DNA from: UBA10649 sp963700255
GTDB lineage: Bacteria; Actinomycetota; Actinomycetes; S36-B12
DNA: 64,000 bases
Reading direction: 5' to 3'
Assembly (NCBI GenBank): GCA_963700255.1
Contig: CAVOWW010000021.1
Coordinates: 1-64,000, forward strand
The notes beneath the pieces are model-generated. The model searched no databases and had not been told where the DNA came from. It was given only the letters and a program-made list of their open reading frames with translations. Made by a program: the position numbers and the translations under genes. Positions 51,445 to 61,294 of the stretch are shown in pieces; the first letter of the stretch is position 1, and each line of letters begins with the position of its first letter.

Positions 51445-52221
51445 GTGACGAATCCCCGTGCGCTCGAGCTCCTGCCCGCCGTCGACGTGTCCGGCGGACA
51501 GGCCGTCCGACTCGTGCAGGGCAAGGCGGGCAGCGAGACCACTTACGGCTCGCCGGTCGATGCGGCCCGCAGCTGGGTCGAGCAGGGCGCCCAGTGGATC
51601 CACCTGGTCGACCTCGACGCGGCCTTCGGGCGCGGGAGCAATGCGGAGCTGCTCGCCCAGGTGGTGCGCGACGTCCGCGGTTCCGTCCGCGTCGAGCTCT
51701 CCGGAGGAATTCGCGACGACGAGTCGCTCAAGCGCGCGCTGGCCACGGGGTGCACGCGCGTCAACCTCGGCACTGCCGCACTGGAGGATCCCGACTGGAC
51801 CGAGCGGGTGATCGCCGAGCACGGGGAGCAGATCGCGGTCGGCCTCGACGTCAAGGGCCACACGCTGGCGGCCCGCGGGTGGACGCAGGAGGGCGGCGAC
51901 CTCTGGGAGACCCTCGGTCGGCTGGATGCCGCCGGCTGCGCGCGCTACGTCGTCACCGACGTCGCCAAGGACGGCACCATGAAGGGCCCGAACCTGCACC
52001 TGCTCAAGGAGGTCTGCGAGGCGACCGACCGGCCCGTCGTGGCCTCGGGCGGCATCGCCCGCCTGGAGGACCTGCACAAGCTGGCGGAGATGGTGCCGCT
52101 CGGCATCGAGGGGGCGATCGTCGGCCGCGCCCTGTACGACGGCGCGTTCTCCCTGGCCGAGGCGATCACCGCGATCGAGCCGCGGTACGACCCGTACGAG
52201 TGGGGACCCGCGCGGCCATGA
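51445..52221 (+). CDS. priA: bifunctional HisA/TrpF isomerase PriA
   Basis: This 258-residue (beta/alpha)8 barrel has the N-terminal LPAVDVSGGQAVRLVQGKAG, with the catalytic Asp of the first strand, VELSGGIRDDESL, GLDVKGHTLAARGW, TDVAKDGTMKGPN with the second catalytic Asp, and VVASGGIARLEDL. In actinobacteria this protein serves both histidine (ProFAR isomerase) and tryptophan (PRA isomerase) synthesis. The trp genes in this window contain no trpF, which supports the dual role. The start is GTG 51445. Confidence 0.94.
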   Translation: MTNPRALELLPAVDVSGGQAVRLVQGKAGSETTYGSPVDAARSWVEQGAQWIHLVDLDAAFGRGSNAELLAQVVRDVRGSVRVELSGGIRDDESLKRALATGCTRVNLGTAALEDPDWTERVIAEHGEQIAVGLDVKGHTLAARGWTQEGGDLWETLGRLDAAGCARYVVTDVAKDGTMKGPNLHLLKEVCEATDRPVVASGGIARLEDLHKLAEMVPLGIEGAIVGRALYDGAFSLAEAITAIEPRYDPYEWGPARP

Positions 52222-52234
52222 GCTCTGGCGACTG

Positions 52235-53005
<771 letters not shown>

Positions 53006-53021
53006 CCTGCTCGCGAGCCGG

Positions 53022-53669
53022 TCAGACGACGAGGATCGGCGTGGACTCGAACGCGGCGACGGCGTCCTCGTCGCCGGTGACCTCGACCCGGACCTCGCTG
53101 CGGCGGTAGGAGCGCATCAACAGCTCGAGGGCGGTGCCGGACACCGTCACCATGGGATCGCCCGGGTGCGCGACGACGCTGCCACCTGTGCCGTCGGTGC
53201 GCACGAGCGTGACGCCCACGGGCATGCGCACGTACATGACCCGGCACATCCGCCGCAGCCGGCCCCACAGCTCGTCGGCGAGGTCCGGGGCCAGCACCCG
53301 GGGCTCCCAGCCGGGCTGGGCGCGCAGGACGTCCTCGTGGTGGACCACGTACTCGAGCAGGTTCGCGAGACCGTCGATCCCGGGGACTGCGTAGAACGAG
53401 AGGGTCGGTGGACCCGTGCGGACCTTGCGCACCAGCTCCGGGTAGGACTGCCCGACCGTGGCGGCCCGCTGCACGCGGTCGGTCCAGCCGGCAAGCGGTG
53501 GCAGCACGATTCCGGCGGCGGCGTCCGGTCGCGCCTCCCGGATCACCAAGTGGGCGGCCAGGTCCCTCGTCGTCCAGCCAGCGCACAGGGTCGGGGCATC
53601 CGGGCCGGTGGCGAGCATCAGCTCGGCCAGTTCCTGACGTTCCCGACGGGCGTGCTGCGAGGCGCTCAT
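53022..53669 (-). CDS. TIGR03085/DinB-like maleylpyruvate-isomerase-fold protein
   Basis: About 215 residues from ATG 53669. Residues 1-60 hold the DinB-fold helix with the motif TLCAGWTTRDLAAHLVIREARPD (Cys-x-x-Trp-Thr-x-Arg-Asp-Leu-x-x-His), which in TIGR03085 and mycothiol-dependent isomerase proteins carries a metal-binding His. VVHHEDVLRAQPGWEPR adds more His. It may be a metal-dependent enzyme using mycothiol, but no substrate can be named. It lies on the reverse strand between hisF and hisI, interrupting the his block, and starts 33 bp from hisI. Confidence 0.87.
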   Translation of the reverse strand: MSASQHARRERQELAELMLATGPDAPTLCAGWTTRDLAAHLVIREARPDAAAGIVLPPLAGWTDRVQRAATVGQSYPELVRKVRTGPPTLSFYAVPGIDGLANLLEYVVHHEDVLRAQPGWEPRVLAPDLADELWGRLRRMCRVMYVRMPVGVTLVRTDGTGGSVVAHPGDPMVTVSGTALELLMRSYRRSEVRVEVTGDEDAVAAFESTPILVV

Positions 53670-53702
53670 GGGCCCATTGTCCCGTGACGGCAGAATGGGC
53701 GC

Positions 53703-54059
53703 ATGTCGCCGGACGAGATCGACGCCTTCCTCGCGCGCACCCAGGTCAACGCCGAGGGACTCGTGCCTGTCGTGGCCCAGCAGTGGGACACCCGCGAGGT
53801 GCTGATGGTGGCGTGGACGAGCCTCGAGACCCTGCGCGAGACCCTGTCGACCGGCCGGGCCGTGTACTTCAGCCGCAGCCGCGGGGAGCGCTGGCTCAAG
53901 GGCGAGACATCGGGTCACGTCCAGTCGGTCCGCGAGGCGCGTCTCGACTGCGACGGCGACACCGTGCTGCTGCTCGTCGACCAGGTCGGCGGGGCCTGCC
54001 ACACCGGAGACCGCACCTGCTTCGATGCCTTCGGCGGTCCTGTCACGGTGCCGGCATGA
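53703..54059 (+). CDS. hisI: phosphoribosyl-AMP cyclohydrolase HisI
   Basis: This 118-residue monofunctional HisI has TREVLMVAWTSLETLRETL, GRAVYFSRSRGERWLKGETSGH, the Asp-Cys-Asp metal site CDGDTVLLLVDQ and two C-terminal Cys (GGACHTGDRTCF) that bind zinc. It opens the purine ring of phosphoribosyl-AMP in histidine synthesis. ATG 53703 follows the reverse-strand TIGR03085 gene. Its stop overlaps trpE by 4 bases, joining histidine and tryptophan genes. Confidence 0.96.
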   Translation: MSPDEIDAFLARTQVNAEGLVPVVAQQWDTREVLMVAWTSLETLRETLSTGRAVYFSRSRGERWLKGETSGHVQSVREARLDCDGDTVLLLVDQVGGACHTGDRTCFDAFGGPVTVPA

Positions 54060-55621
54060 CGGACTTCACCGGTGCCGTCGCACCGGACCTCGAGGCGTTC
54101 CGCTCGCTCGCCCGTGAGCGCCGCGTCATCCCGGTCGTGCGACGCCTCCTGGCGGACGGCATCACGGCTGTCGGCCTGTTCGAGGCGCTCTGCGGCGACC
54201 GGGCGGGCACGTTCCTGCTCGAGTCGGCGGAGCAGGGACGCAACTGGTCGCGCTACTCGTTCATCGGCGTGCGCTGCGCGGCGATGCTCACGCAGCGGGA
54301 CGGCGAGGCGGTGTGGCTGGGGCGCGCGCCGCGTGGCGTCAGCGACGGCGGCAGCGCCGTCATGGCCCTGCGCGACACGATCGACCTCCTCCGCACGGCA
54401 CCGCTGCCCGGGCTGCCGCCGCTGACCGGCGGTCTCGTGGGCTACCTCACGTACGACGCGGTCCGCGAGTGGGAGCGCGTGCCGGACGACAACCCCGACG
54501 AGCTCGGCGTCCCCGACCTCGGCTTCCTGCTCGCCACCGACCTCGCCGTGCTCGACCATGCCGACGGGTCCGTGCTGCTCGTCGCCAACGCCATCAACTA
54601 CGACGCCTCGGACGAGCGCGTCGACGACGCCTGGGCCGACGCCGTGTCACGGCTCGACCGGATGGAGGAGCAGCTCGCCGCACCGCTGACCGTGGCCGTC
54701 TCCACCTACGACGCGCAGGCGCCTATCGAGGTGCGCGCCTGGACACCGCGCGCGGAGTACCTGCAGCAGGTCGAGTCGGCCAAGGACTACATCCGGGCGG
54801 GCGACGCGTTCCAGATCGTGCTGTCGCAGCGCTACTCGGCACCGTGCGAGGCCTCCGCGCTCGACGTGTACCGCATCCTGCGGGCCACGAATCCAAGTCC
54901 GTACATGTACCTGATCCGGGTGCCCGAGGACGATCACGGGCGTGCGGACGAGTCGGGTGGGGCCCTGTCCTCGGTGGTGGCCTTCGACATCGTCGGGTCG
55001 TCTCCGGAGGCGCTGGTCACGGTCCAGGGCAGGCATTGCGTCCTGCACCCCATCGCCGGCACCCGACGTCGCGGCACGTCGGCTGAGGAGGACGCCGCCC
55101 TCGCCGAGGAGCTCAGCAAGGACATCAAGGAGCGCGCCGAGCACGTCATGCTCGTGGACCTCGCCCGCAACGACCTCGGCCGTGTCTGCGCGCCGGGCTC
55201 GGTCTCCGTCGTGGACTTCATGAGCGTCGAGCGCTACTCGCACGTCATGCACCTGGTGTCGACCGTCACGGGGACGCTCGGTGAGGGCAGGAGCGCCTAC
55301 GACGTCCTCGCCGCGACCTTCCCGGCCGGCACCCTCTCGGGGGCGCCGAAGCCCCGCGCGATGGCGATCATCGACGAGCTCGAGCCGCTGCGTCGTGGCC
55401 TCTACGGAGGCTGCGTCGGCTACGTCGACTTCGCCGGCAACCTCGACGCGGCGATCGCGATCCGGACCGCCCTGATCAAGGACGGCACCGCGCACGTCCA
55501 GGCGGGGGCGGGGATCGTCGCGGACTCCGTGCCCGAGTCGGAGGCGGACGAGTGCGCGAACAAGGCCGCTGCCGTGCTGCGCGCGGTCGCCGCCGCGCAG
55601 ACCCTGCGGGCCGGTCGTTGA
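54056..55621 (+). CDS. trpE: anthranilate synthase component I TrpE
   Basis: This 521-residue protein has the N-terminal tryptophan-binding region with LLESAEQGRNWSRYSFIGV, then the chorismate-binding domain: AKDYIRAGDAFQIVLSQRY, NPSPYMYLI, SSPEALVTVQG, PIAGTRRRG, LVDLARNDLGRV, ATFPAGTLSGAPKPRAM and QAGAGIVADSVPESE. It makes anthranilate from chorismate with the TrpG glutaminase, which is not in the window. The LLES motif suggests feedback inhibition by tryptophan. The ATG at 54056 overlaps the hisI stop, so there is no room for a trp attenuator directly upstream. Confidence 0.97.
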   Translation: MTDFTGAVAPDLEAFRSLARERRVIPVVRRLLADGITAVGLFEALCGDRAGTFLLESAEQGRNWSRYSFIGVRCAAMLTQRDGEAVWLGRAPRGVSDGGSAVMALRDTIDLLRTAPLPGLPPLTGGLVGYLTYDAVREWERVPDDNPDELGVPDLGFLLATDLAVLDHADGSVLLVANAINYDASDERVDDAWADAVSRLDRMEEQLAAPLTVAVSTYDAQAPIEVRAWTPRAEYLQQVESAKDYIRAGDAFQIVLSQRYSAPCEASALDVYRILRATNPSPYMYLIRVPEDDHGRADESGGALSSVVAFDIVGSSPEALVTVQGRHCVLHPIAGTRRRGTSAEEDAALAEELSKDIKERAEHVMLVDLARNDLGRVCAPGSVSVVDFMSVERYSHVMHLVSTVTGTLGEGRSAYDVLAATFPAGTLSGAPKPRAMAIIDELEPLRRGLYGGCVGYVDFAGNLDAAIAIRTALIKDGTAHVQAGAGIVADSVPESEADECANKAAAVLRAVAAAQTLRAGR

Positions 55622-56214
55622 CCGAGGCCACCGCTCCCGGCCCCGCTGCTCGGCGGGCCTACGCCACGGCTCTTCTCCTGCTGGCCGTCGGCAGCCTCGT
55701 CCTCCTGTGGGCCTACGGCCTCACGTGGGGCACGGCCGAGGTGCCGCTGCTCGCAGGGGCAGCGGACACCACGCGGATCCGTGAGCTCACCGGGCGCGAC
55801 ATCCTCCCCGGCGCGGCGATGGCGGGCTGGGTGTCGCTGGCGGCCGTCGCCGGCATCGTGGCCACGCGATCCTGGGGCCGGTCCGTCGTCGCGGCGATCG
55901 GGACCCTCGCCGGTGTCGTCGGGGCCGGTGCGGCTGTGGCGTTCGCCCTCTCGCCTGGCTCCTTCGTCGATTCGGCGGTGGGCCTCGACCTGGGAGTCGA
56001 CACATCCGTCGCGTCGGCTGCGGTCGCCGGGTGGCTGGTCGCGGTCCTCGCAGGCGCCGTCGTCGTCGTGGCGGGCTCCTGGACGCTCGTCCGCGGTCGT
56101 CAGTGGCCGACCCTCGGATCCCGGTACGAGCGCCGGTCGAGGTCGACGCGAACCGTGAGTGCGTGGGATGCGCAGGACATGGGCCAGGATCCGACCGACG
56201 ATCTGGTTGAATGA
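55618..56214 (+). CDS. Trp biosynthesis-associated membrane protein (TIGR02234 type)
   Basis: About 198 residues from TTG 55618, which overlaps the trpE stop. Four membrane helices (about 15-32, 68-85, 92-112, 138-160) and a polar tail with RSRSTRTVSAWDAQDMGQDPT match the actinobacterial family of membrane proteins encoded next to trpE. The GRDILPGAAMAGWVSLAAVAG segment is typical. The role is unknown; a function in substrate transport or complex anchoring has been suggested from gene context only. Confidence 0.85.
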   Translation: MTEATAPGPAARRAYATALLLLAVGSLVLLWAYGLTWGTAEVPLLAGAADTTRIRELTGRDILPGAAMAGWVSLAAVAGIVATRSWGRSVVAAIGTLAGVVGAGAAVAFALSPGSFVDSAVGLDLGVDTSVASAAVAGWLVAVLAGAVVVVAGSWTLVRGRQWPTLGSRYERRSRSTRTVSAWDAQDMGQDPTDDLVE

Positions 56215-56218
56215 CGCC

Positions 56219-56440
56219 ATGTCGCAGCAGCAGACCGCTCCCGTCCACCACGAGGACCACGGATCCACGCCCGCCGCCTGGACCCTCGTCGTCATCATCA
56301 CGATCGCCTTCGTGGTCGGGACCCTCGCCATCATCCTCGGCAACTGGCCGTTGTTCTGGGTGGGCGTCGCGCTGGTCGCCGTCGGCGCCATCGTCGGCAA
56401 GGTGATGTCCATGATGGGCATGGGCAAGAAGAGGGACTGA
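56219..56440 (+). CDS. HGxxPAAW family small membrane protein
   Basis: This 73-residue protein has the diagnostic DHGSTPAAWTLV motif at residues 13-24, two membrane helices (about 22-43 and 46-66) and a basic GMGKKRD end. Proteins of this type are typically encoded in the trp cluster of actinobacteria after the Trp-associated membrane protein, as here, 4 bp after its stop. Function is unknown. The following 109 bp up to the response regulator contain a TTGACC-like element (near 56472) but no clear promoter. Confidence 0.85.
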   Translation: MSQQQTAPVHHEDHGSTPAAWTLVVIITIAFVVGTLAIILGNWPLFWVGVALVAVGAIVGKVMSMMGMGKKRD

Positions 56441-56549
56441 CCCGCCAGCCCGATGGGCTCCGGCCCGCCTTACACGAAATTGACCTGACCCTGACGGCTC
56501 GCGCACCGCTCCGGCGCGCAGACGCCATGTCGTCTGACAGGCTGGTCCC

Positions 56550-57248
56550 GTGACAACGGATGCCTCACGCGGACTCGTCCTCGTGGTCGAGGACGAGCGT
56601 GCGATCTCCGACCTGCTGCGCCTGTACGTCTCCCGTGAGGGCTTCGGCGTGCACGTGGTCGCGGACGGGCGATCCGCCCTGACGGCGGCCCGGACCATGC
56701 ATCCCGCGGCGATCATCCTCGACGTGGGACTCCCGGAGATGGACGGCACCGAGGTGTGCCGACAGCTCCGCGCCGAGGGCAACTGGGTGCCCATCCTGTT
56801 CTGCACCGCCCGCGATGACGAGGTCGACCGAGTCCTCGGGCTCGAGCTGGGGGCCGACGACTACATCACCAAGCCGTTCAGCCCGCGCGAGGTCGTGGCC
56901 CGGGTGAAGTCGGTCGTGAGGCGTGCCTCCCTCGTCTCGGCCGACGACGACCCCCTCACTGTGGGCGGCGTCTGCGTCGACCTGGTGACGCGTCGGGTGA
57001 CGGTCGACGGCGAGCCCGTCAGCCTGACCGCAACGGAGTTCGACCTCCTCGCCCACCTCATGCAGCATCCGGGCCGGGTGTACACGCGCGAGCACCTGCT
57101 GTCCGAGGTCTGGGGATACGCCGCAGTCGTCGGGACCCGCACGGTCGATGTCCACGTGGCCCAGGTGCGCGCCAAGCTCGGCGAGTCGAGCCCCATCCGC
57201 ACCGTGCGTGGCGTCGGGTACTCGGCCGAGGAGCCGGGTCAGGCATGA
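56550..57248 (+). CDS. OmpR-family response regulator
   Basis: This 232-residue protein has an N-terminal receiver domain with acidic VVEDERAISDLLRLYV, the phospho-acceptor Asp in AAIILDVGLPEMDG, the Thr in ILFCTARDD and the Lys in DDYITKPFSPREVVARV. A C-terminal winged-helix DNA-binding domain at about 130-228 follows (SLTATEFDLLAHLMQHPGRVYTREHLLSEVWGY and RTVDVHVAQVRAKLGE). It pairs with the adjacent histidine kinase. Its regulon is not visible. It lies inside the trp gene order, which is unusual. Confidence 0.95.
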   Translation: MTTDASRGLVLVVEDERAISDLLRLYVSREGFGVHVVADGRSALTAARTMHPAAIILDVGLPEMDGTEVCRQLRAEGNWVPILFCTARDDEVDRVLGLELGADDYITKPFSPREVVARVKSVVRRASLVSADDDPLTVGGVCVDLVTRRVTVDGEPVSLTATEFDLLAHLMQHPGRVYTREHLLSEVWGYAAVVGTRTVDVHVAQVRAKLGESSPIRTVRGVGYSAEEPGQA

Positions 57249-57311
57249 GCGCCTCGCTGCCCGACGGGCCGGCAGCCGGCAGCGACGACCGCCCGTCCGG
57301 CACCGACGCGG

Positions 57312-58681
57312 ATGAGCATCGTCACCCGCACCGTCCTGCTGACTGCGGCGATCGCCGCGATCGCGGTGTTCGTCGCGGGCCTTGTCTCGTACCCGCTCGT
57401 GCGGTCGGCCGCGGAGACGCAGACGCGAGCCGACCTATCCGGCTGGCTGACCTGACCGCCACCGCGCTGGACGGTCGCTACGACGGCGGCGATGGCGACG
57501 GCAGGCGCGAGGAGCCGCTGCCGCGCGGGCTCATCTCCGCGCTCCAGCGGGAGCAGATCACCGGCTACCTCGTGTCACCGGGAGCCGAGGCGCCGCCCGG
57601 CGTCTCGCAGGAGGTCATCGATCGCCGCGCTCGGCGGGGAATCGGTGTCCTCCGAGGGCCGCACCGAGGACGGCATGGTCCTGGTCGAGGCCAGGCCGCT
57701 CGCCGACGGCAGCGCCGTCATCCTCCAGCAGCCGTTCACGGTGGTCGGCGTGGAGGCGGGCGAGGGCATCAAGCGCTTCGCGGTCGCGCTCCTGCTGGGC
57801 TGCTGATCGCCGTGCCCATCGGCTACTGGGCTGCGGTGCGGCTGACGCGGCCGCTGCGCGCGGCCCGCAACGCGGCGAACGCGATGGCGGCCGGCTCGCG
57901 CAGCGTGATCCTCCAGCCCGAGGGTCCGGCGGAGATCGCGGACATCGCCGAGTCCCTCAACCGGCTCAATGCCGCCCTGGTCGTGTCGGAGGGCCGCCAA
58001 CGCGAGTTCCTGCTGTCCGTGTCGCATGAGCTGCGTACGCCGCTCACTGCGGTGAAGGGGTACGCGGAGGCCCTGGCCGACGGGGTCATCGAGGGCGAGG
58101 ACGTGCCCCGCACCGGAGCCACGGTCGCGGGGGAGGCGGCCCGGCTGGACCGGCTCGTGACGGACCTGCTCGACCTCGCGCGGCTCGGCGCGGTGGACTT
58201 CCACGTCGTCCCGGTCGACGTCGACCTCGGGGAGATCGGGGAGGAGGCGGGGGAGGTGTGGCGCGATCGCGCCCAGCCCGAGGGGGTGAGCGCCCTCACC
58301 GAGCTTCCCGACGAGCCGATCGTGGCGCTGACCGATCCGATGCGCGTCCGCCAGATCATCGACAACCTCGCGGAGAACGCCCTGCGCGTATCGCCGCCCG
58401 GGTCGGTGATGGTGCTGGCGATCCGCAGGGAAGGGGACTGGGGAGTCGTCGAGGTGCGCGACTCCGGGCCCGGCCTCACGGACGACGACATCTCCGTGGC
58501 CTTCGAGCCCGGCGTGCTCCATGAGCGCTACCGCGGCGTCCGCCCGGTCGGGACCGGCCTCGGACTGGCCCTGGTCGGCCGGCTGGCGCACGGGCTGGGC
58601 GGCTCGGCCGAGGCAGGCCGATCGCCCGAGGGCGGAGCCCGGTTCACGGTACGGCTGCCGCTGTCGGGAGCCCGCCAGTAG
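57312..58681 (+). CDS. sensor histidine kinase with frame breaks in sensor domain
   Basis: The N-terminal MSIVTRTVLLTAAIAAIAVF gives a membrane helix from ATG 57312. The extracytoplasmic sensor (TATALDGRYDG, PPGVSQEVID, SSEGRTEDGMVLVEARPLADG) and second helix lie in alternating frames, with breaks near 57440, 57630 and 57803. The rest is intact: a HAMP region (VRLTRPLRAARNAANAMAAG), HisKA with the phospho-acceptor His in LLSVSHELRTPLTAVKGYAEAL, and HATPase boxes DNLAENALRVSPPG, DSGPGLTDDD and GTGLGLALVGRLA. Each break can be removed by one base in a G/C run. It should act with the upstream regulator. A frame from 57245 overlapping the regulator gives no membrane helix and is not the start. 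Confidence 0.8.
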
Positions 58682-58705
58682 GCACCCGAGGCGTATCGTC
58701 CTCCC

Positions 58706-59188
58706 ATGGGACCTGACGCCGCTGCCGTGCTGGCGAGCGACGACATCGTCGTCCCCGCGCAGGTCGACTCGAGGAGCCGTCGCCGTCGACTCCTCGCCCC
58801 GCTGGCGACCGGCGTCGCCGTCGTCGGGGGGCTGGGGTATCTCGCCGCCGTCGACCCCAACACGCCAGGGCACTATCCGCTCTGCCCGACCCGGGCGCTG
58901 TTCGGCCTCGACTGTCCCGGCTGCGGCGCCCTGCGCGGCACGCACGACCTCGTCACGGGCAACCTGGCCGGGGCCCTGGACAACAACGTGCTGCTGGTCG
59001 TGTTCCTGCCGCTGGCCGTGGTGCTCTGGGTGCGCTGGGTGATGAGGGCATGGAAGGGGCAGACCCCTGCGGTGACGCGTGCGGTGTTCCAGCGCCGCAC
59101 CACCGTCATGATCACGACGCTCGTCGCGATCCTCGCGTTCGGTGTCATCCGCAACTTCGTGCCGTACCTCGGGTCGGGCATCGGCTAG
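58706..59188 (+). CDS. DUF2752 membrane protein
   Basis: This 160-residue protein has the DUF2752 signature: HYPLCPTRALFGLDCPGCGALRGTHDLVTGNLAGALDNN, with Cys-Pro-x(n)-Cys-Pro-x-Cys-Gly in a loop after the first membrane helix (about 30-48), then two more helices near 90-110 and 130-150. The three Cys could bind a metal or act in redox. Function is unknown. It precedes trpC in many actinobacteria, as here, with 51 bp between them, and starts 24 bp after the kinase. Confidence 0.88.
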   Translation: MGPDAAAVLASDDIVVPAQVDSRSRRRRLLAPLATGVAVVGGLGYLAAVDPNTPGHYPLCPTRALFGLDCPGCGALRGTHDLVTGNLAGALDNNVLLVVFLPLAVVLWVRWVMRAWKGQTPAVTRAVFQRRTTVMITTLVAILAFGVIRNFVPYLGSGIG

Positions 59189-59239
59189 TCGGCGAACCCG
59201 GCGAGTGGCCGTGCATCTCGGCGTGGCACTCTGTGCCGT

Positions 59240-60049
59240 GTGAGCGTGCTGGACGACATCGTCGCCGGGGTCCGGGAGGACGTGGCCGCCCGCATGTCGC
59301 TCGTCCCCCTGGACGAGCTCAAGGACCGGAGCGCGAAGGTCCCGCCGGCCCGCGACGTCACCGCGATCCTGTCCGACGAGGACGTCTGCGTCATCGCCGA
59401 GGTCAAGCGCGCCAGCCCCAGCCGGGGCCAGCTCGCCGACATCGCGGACCCCGCGGCCCTGGCCGTGCAGTACGAGCTCGGCGGCGCGCACTGCATCAGC
59501 GTGCTGACGGAGGAGCGGCGGTTCGGCGGATCCCTCGCCGACCTGGCCGCGGTCCGGGCGGCCGTCGACATCCCCGTCCTTCGCAAGGACTTCATCGTCA
59601 CCAGCTACCAGCTGTGGGAGGCGAAGGCCTACGGGGCGGACATGATCCTGCTGATCGTCGCCGCGCTCGAGCAGCCCGCGCTCGTCAGCCTCATCGAGCG
59701 GACGCAGAGTCTCGGGATGACGGCGCTCGTCGAGGTCCACGACGAGGCGGAGATCGACCGGGCCGTCGATGCGGGCGCGACGATCATCGGCGTCAATGCT
59801 CGCAACCTCAAGACGCTCGAGGTCGACCGCGGCGTGTTCGCCCGGGTCGCCGACCGCATCCCGTCCTCCTGCGTGAAGATCGCCGAGTCCGGCGTCCGCG
59901 ACGCCCACGACCTCATCGTCTACGCCGAGGCCGGCGCCGACGCGGTGCTCGTCGGCGAGAGCCTGGTGACCGGCAAGGATCCGCGCTCCGCGGTCCACGA
60001 CCTGGTCACGGCCGGGGCGCATCCGGCCCTGCGCCACGGGCGGGGCTGA
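59240..60049 (+). CDS. trpC: indole-3-glycerol phosphate synthase TrpC
   Basis: This 269-residue (beta/alpha)8 barrel has VIAEVKRASPSRGQLADIADP with the catalytic Lys and Glu, ISVLTEERRFGGSLADL, VLRKDFIVTSYQLWEAKA, the ALVEVHDEAEIDRA Glu, IIGVNARNLKTLEVD and AESGVRDAHDL. It closes the indole ring from CdRP. The GTG start at 59240 is preceded by a 51-bp gap with no clear ribosome binding site. trpB follows 2 bp after its stop. Confidence 0.97.
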   Translation: MSVLDDIVAGVREDVAARMSLVPLDELKDRSAKVPPARDVTAILSDEDVCVIAEVKRASPSRGQLADIADPAALAVQYELGGAHCISVLTEERRFGGSLADLAAVRAAVDIPVLRKDFIVTSYQLWEAKAYGADMILLIVAALEQPALVSLIERTQSLGMTALVEVHDEAEIDRAVDAGATIIGVNARNLKTLEVDRGVFARVADRIPSSCVKIAESGVRDAHDLIVYAEAGADAVLVGESLVTGKDPRSAVHDLVTAGAHPALRHGRG

Positions 60050-60051
60050 GC

Positions 60052-61294
60052 ATGGCCGTCGACAGCGCCGCGGCCACCGGGGCCGACCTGCCCGCCGATG
60101 CGCCGGGTCACTTCGGCCCCTACGGCGGCCGGTTCGTCCCCGAGGCGCTCACCGCCGCCCTCGACGAGCTCGATGCCGCGTTCCAGACCGCCATCACCGA
60201 CCCGGCCTTCACCGCGCAGCTGGCCGAGCTCGAGCGCACGTACACCGGGCGGCCGAATCCGCTGACGCCCGCGCTTCGCTTCGGCGAGCTGTGCGGCGGC
60301 GCGCGTGTCTACCTCAAGCGCGAGGACCTCAACCACACCGGCTCGCACAAGATCAACAACGTCCTCGGCCAGGCCCTGCTCACCCGTCGCATGGGCAAGG
60401 AGCGCGTGATCGCGGAGACGGGTGCGGGCCAGCACGGCGTCGCCACCGCCACGGCAGCCGCGCTCATGGGACTCGAGTGCACCGTCTACATGGGCGAGGA
60501 GGACACGCAGCGCCAGGCGCTGAACGTCGCGCGCATGAAGCTCCTCGGCGCCGAGGTGGTGCCGGTCACGGCCGGCAGTCGCACGCTCAAGGACGCCATC
60601 AACGAGGCGATGCGCGACTGGGTCACGACGGTCGACCGCACGCACTACGTCCTGGGCACGGTCACGGGGCCCGCGCCGTTCCCGACGATGGTTCGGCACT
60701 TCCACGAGGTGATCGGGCGCGAGGCGCGCGAGCAGATCCTCGCGCGCCGAGGGACGCCTGCCGGACGCGCTGGTGGCGTGCGTCGGCGGCGGGTCCAATG
60801 CCATCGGCCTCTTCAGCGCCTTCATCGAGGACCCCGAGGTGCAGCTGCGGGGGTACGAGGCCGGGGGAGACGGCGTCGCCACCGGCCGGCACGCGTCGCG
60901 GTTCGCCGCGGGCAGCCCCGGGGTGCTCCACGGGGCCCGCACCTACGTCATGCAGGACGAGTGGGGCCAGACCCTGCCGTCCCACTCCATCTCCGCCGGC
61001 CTCGACTACCCGGGAGTCGGCCCCGAGCACTCATGGCTCCATGACACGGGCCGGGCCGTCTACGAGTCCGTCGACGACACCGAGGCGATGGAGGCCTTCG
61101 CCGCGCTGTGCCGCACCGAGGGCATCATCCCCGCGATCGAGACGGCCCATGCCCTCGCGGGCGCGATGCGGCTGGGTCGCGAGCTCGGCCCCGACGCCGT
61201 CATCATCGTCAACCTGTCCGGTCGCGGCGACAAGGATGTCGAGACGGCGGCCCGATGGTTCGGGATCGATCTCTCCGGGACGCGGGCACCGTGA
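60052..61294 (+). CDS. trpB: tryptophan synthase beta subunit TrpB, frameshifted
   Basis: The N-terminal part has GHFGPYGGRFVPEAL, YLKREDLNHTGSHKINNVLGQ with the PLP Lys, ETGAGQHGVATATAAALMG and GSRTLKDAINEAMRDW. The rest is in a second frame: LVACVGGGSNAIGLFSAF, HASRFAAGSPGVLHG, GLDYPGVGPEHSWL and NLSGRGDKDVETA. The join is near 60745-60752; removing one C from GCGCGCCGAG gives ILAREGRLPDALVAC, the expected sequence. The span is one base over a multiple of three, giving 413 residues. TrpB condenses indole with serine. A sequence error is more likely than a real mutation, because all later residues are conserved. Confidence 0.94.

Noticed and set aside
54056..54100. Classical trp leader peptide/attenuator before trpE
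   Set aside because: trpE overlaps hisI by 4 bases, leaving no leader, and no Trp-codon run is seen nearby.
57245..57312. Histidine kinase start at 57245 overlapping the response regulator
   Set aside because: That frame encodes a polar His/Arg-rich stretch with no membrane helix; ATG 57312 in another frame gives a normal membrane-anchored start.
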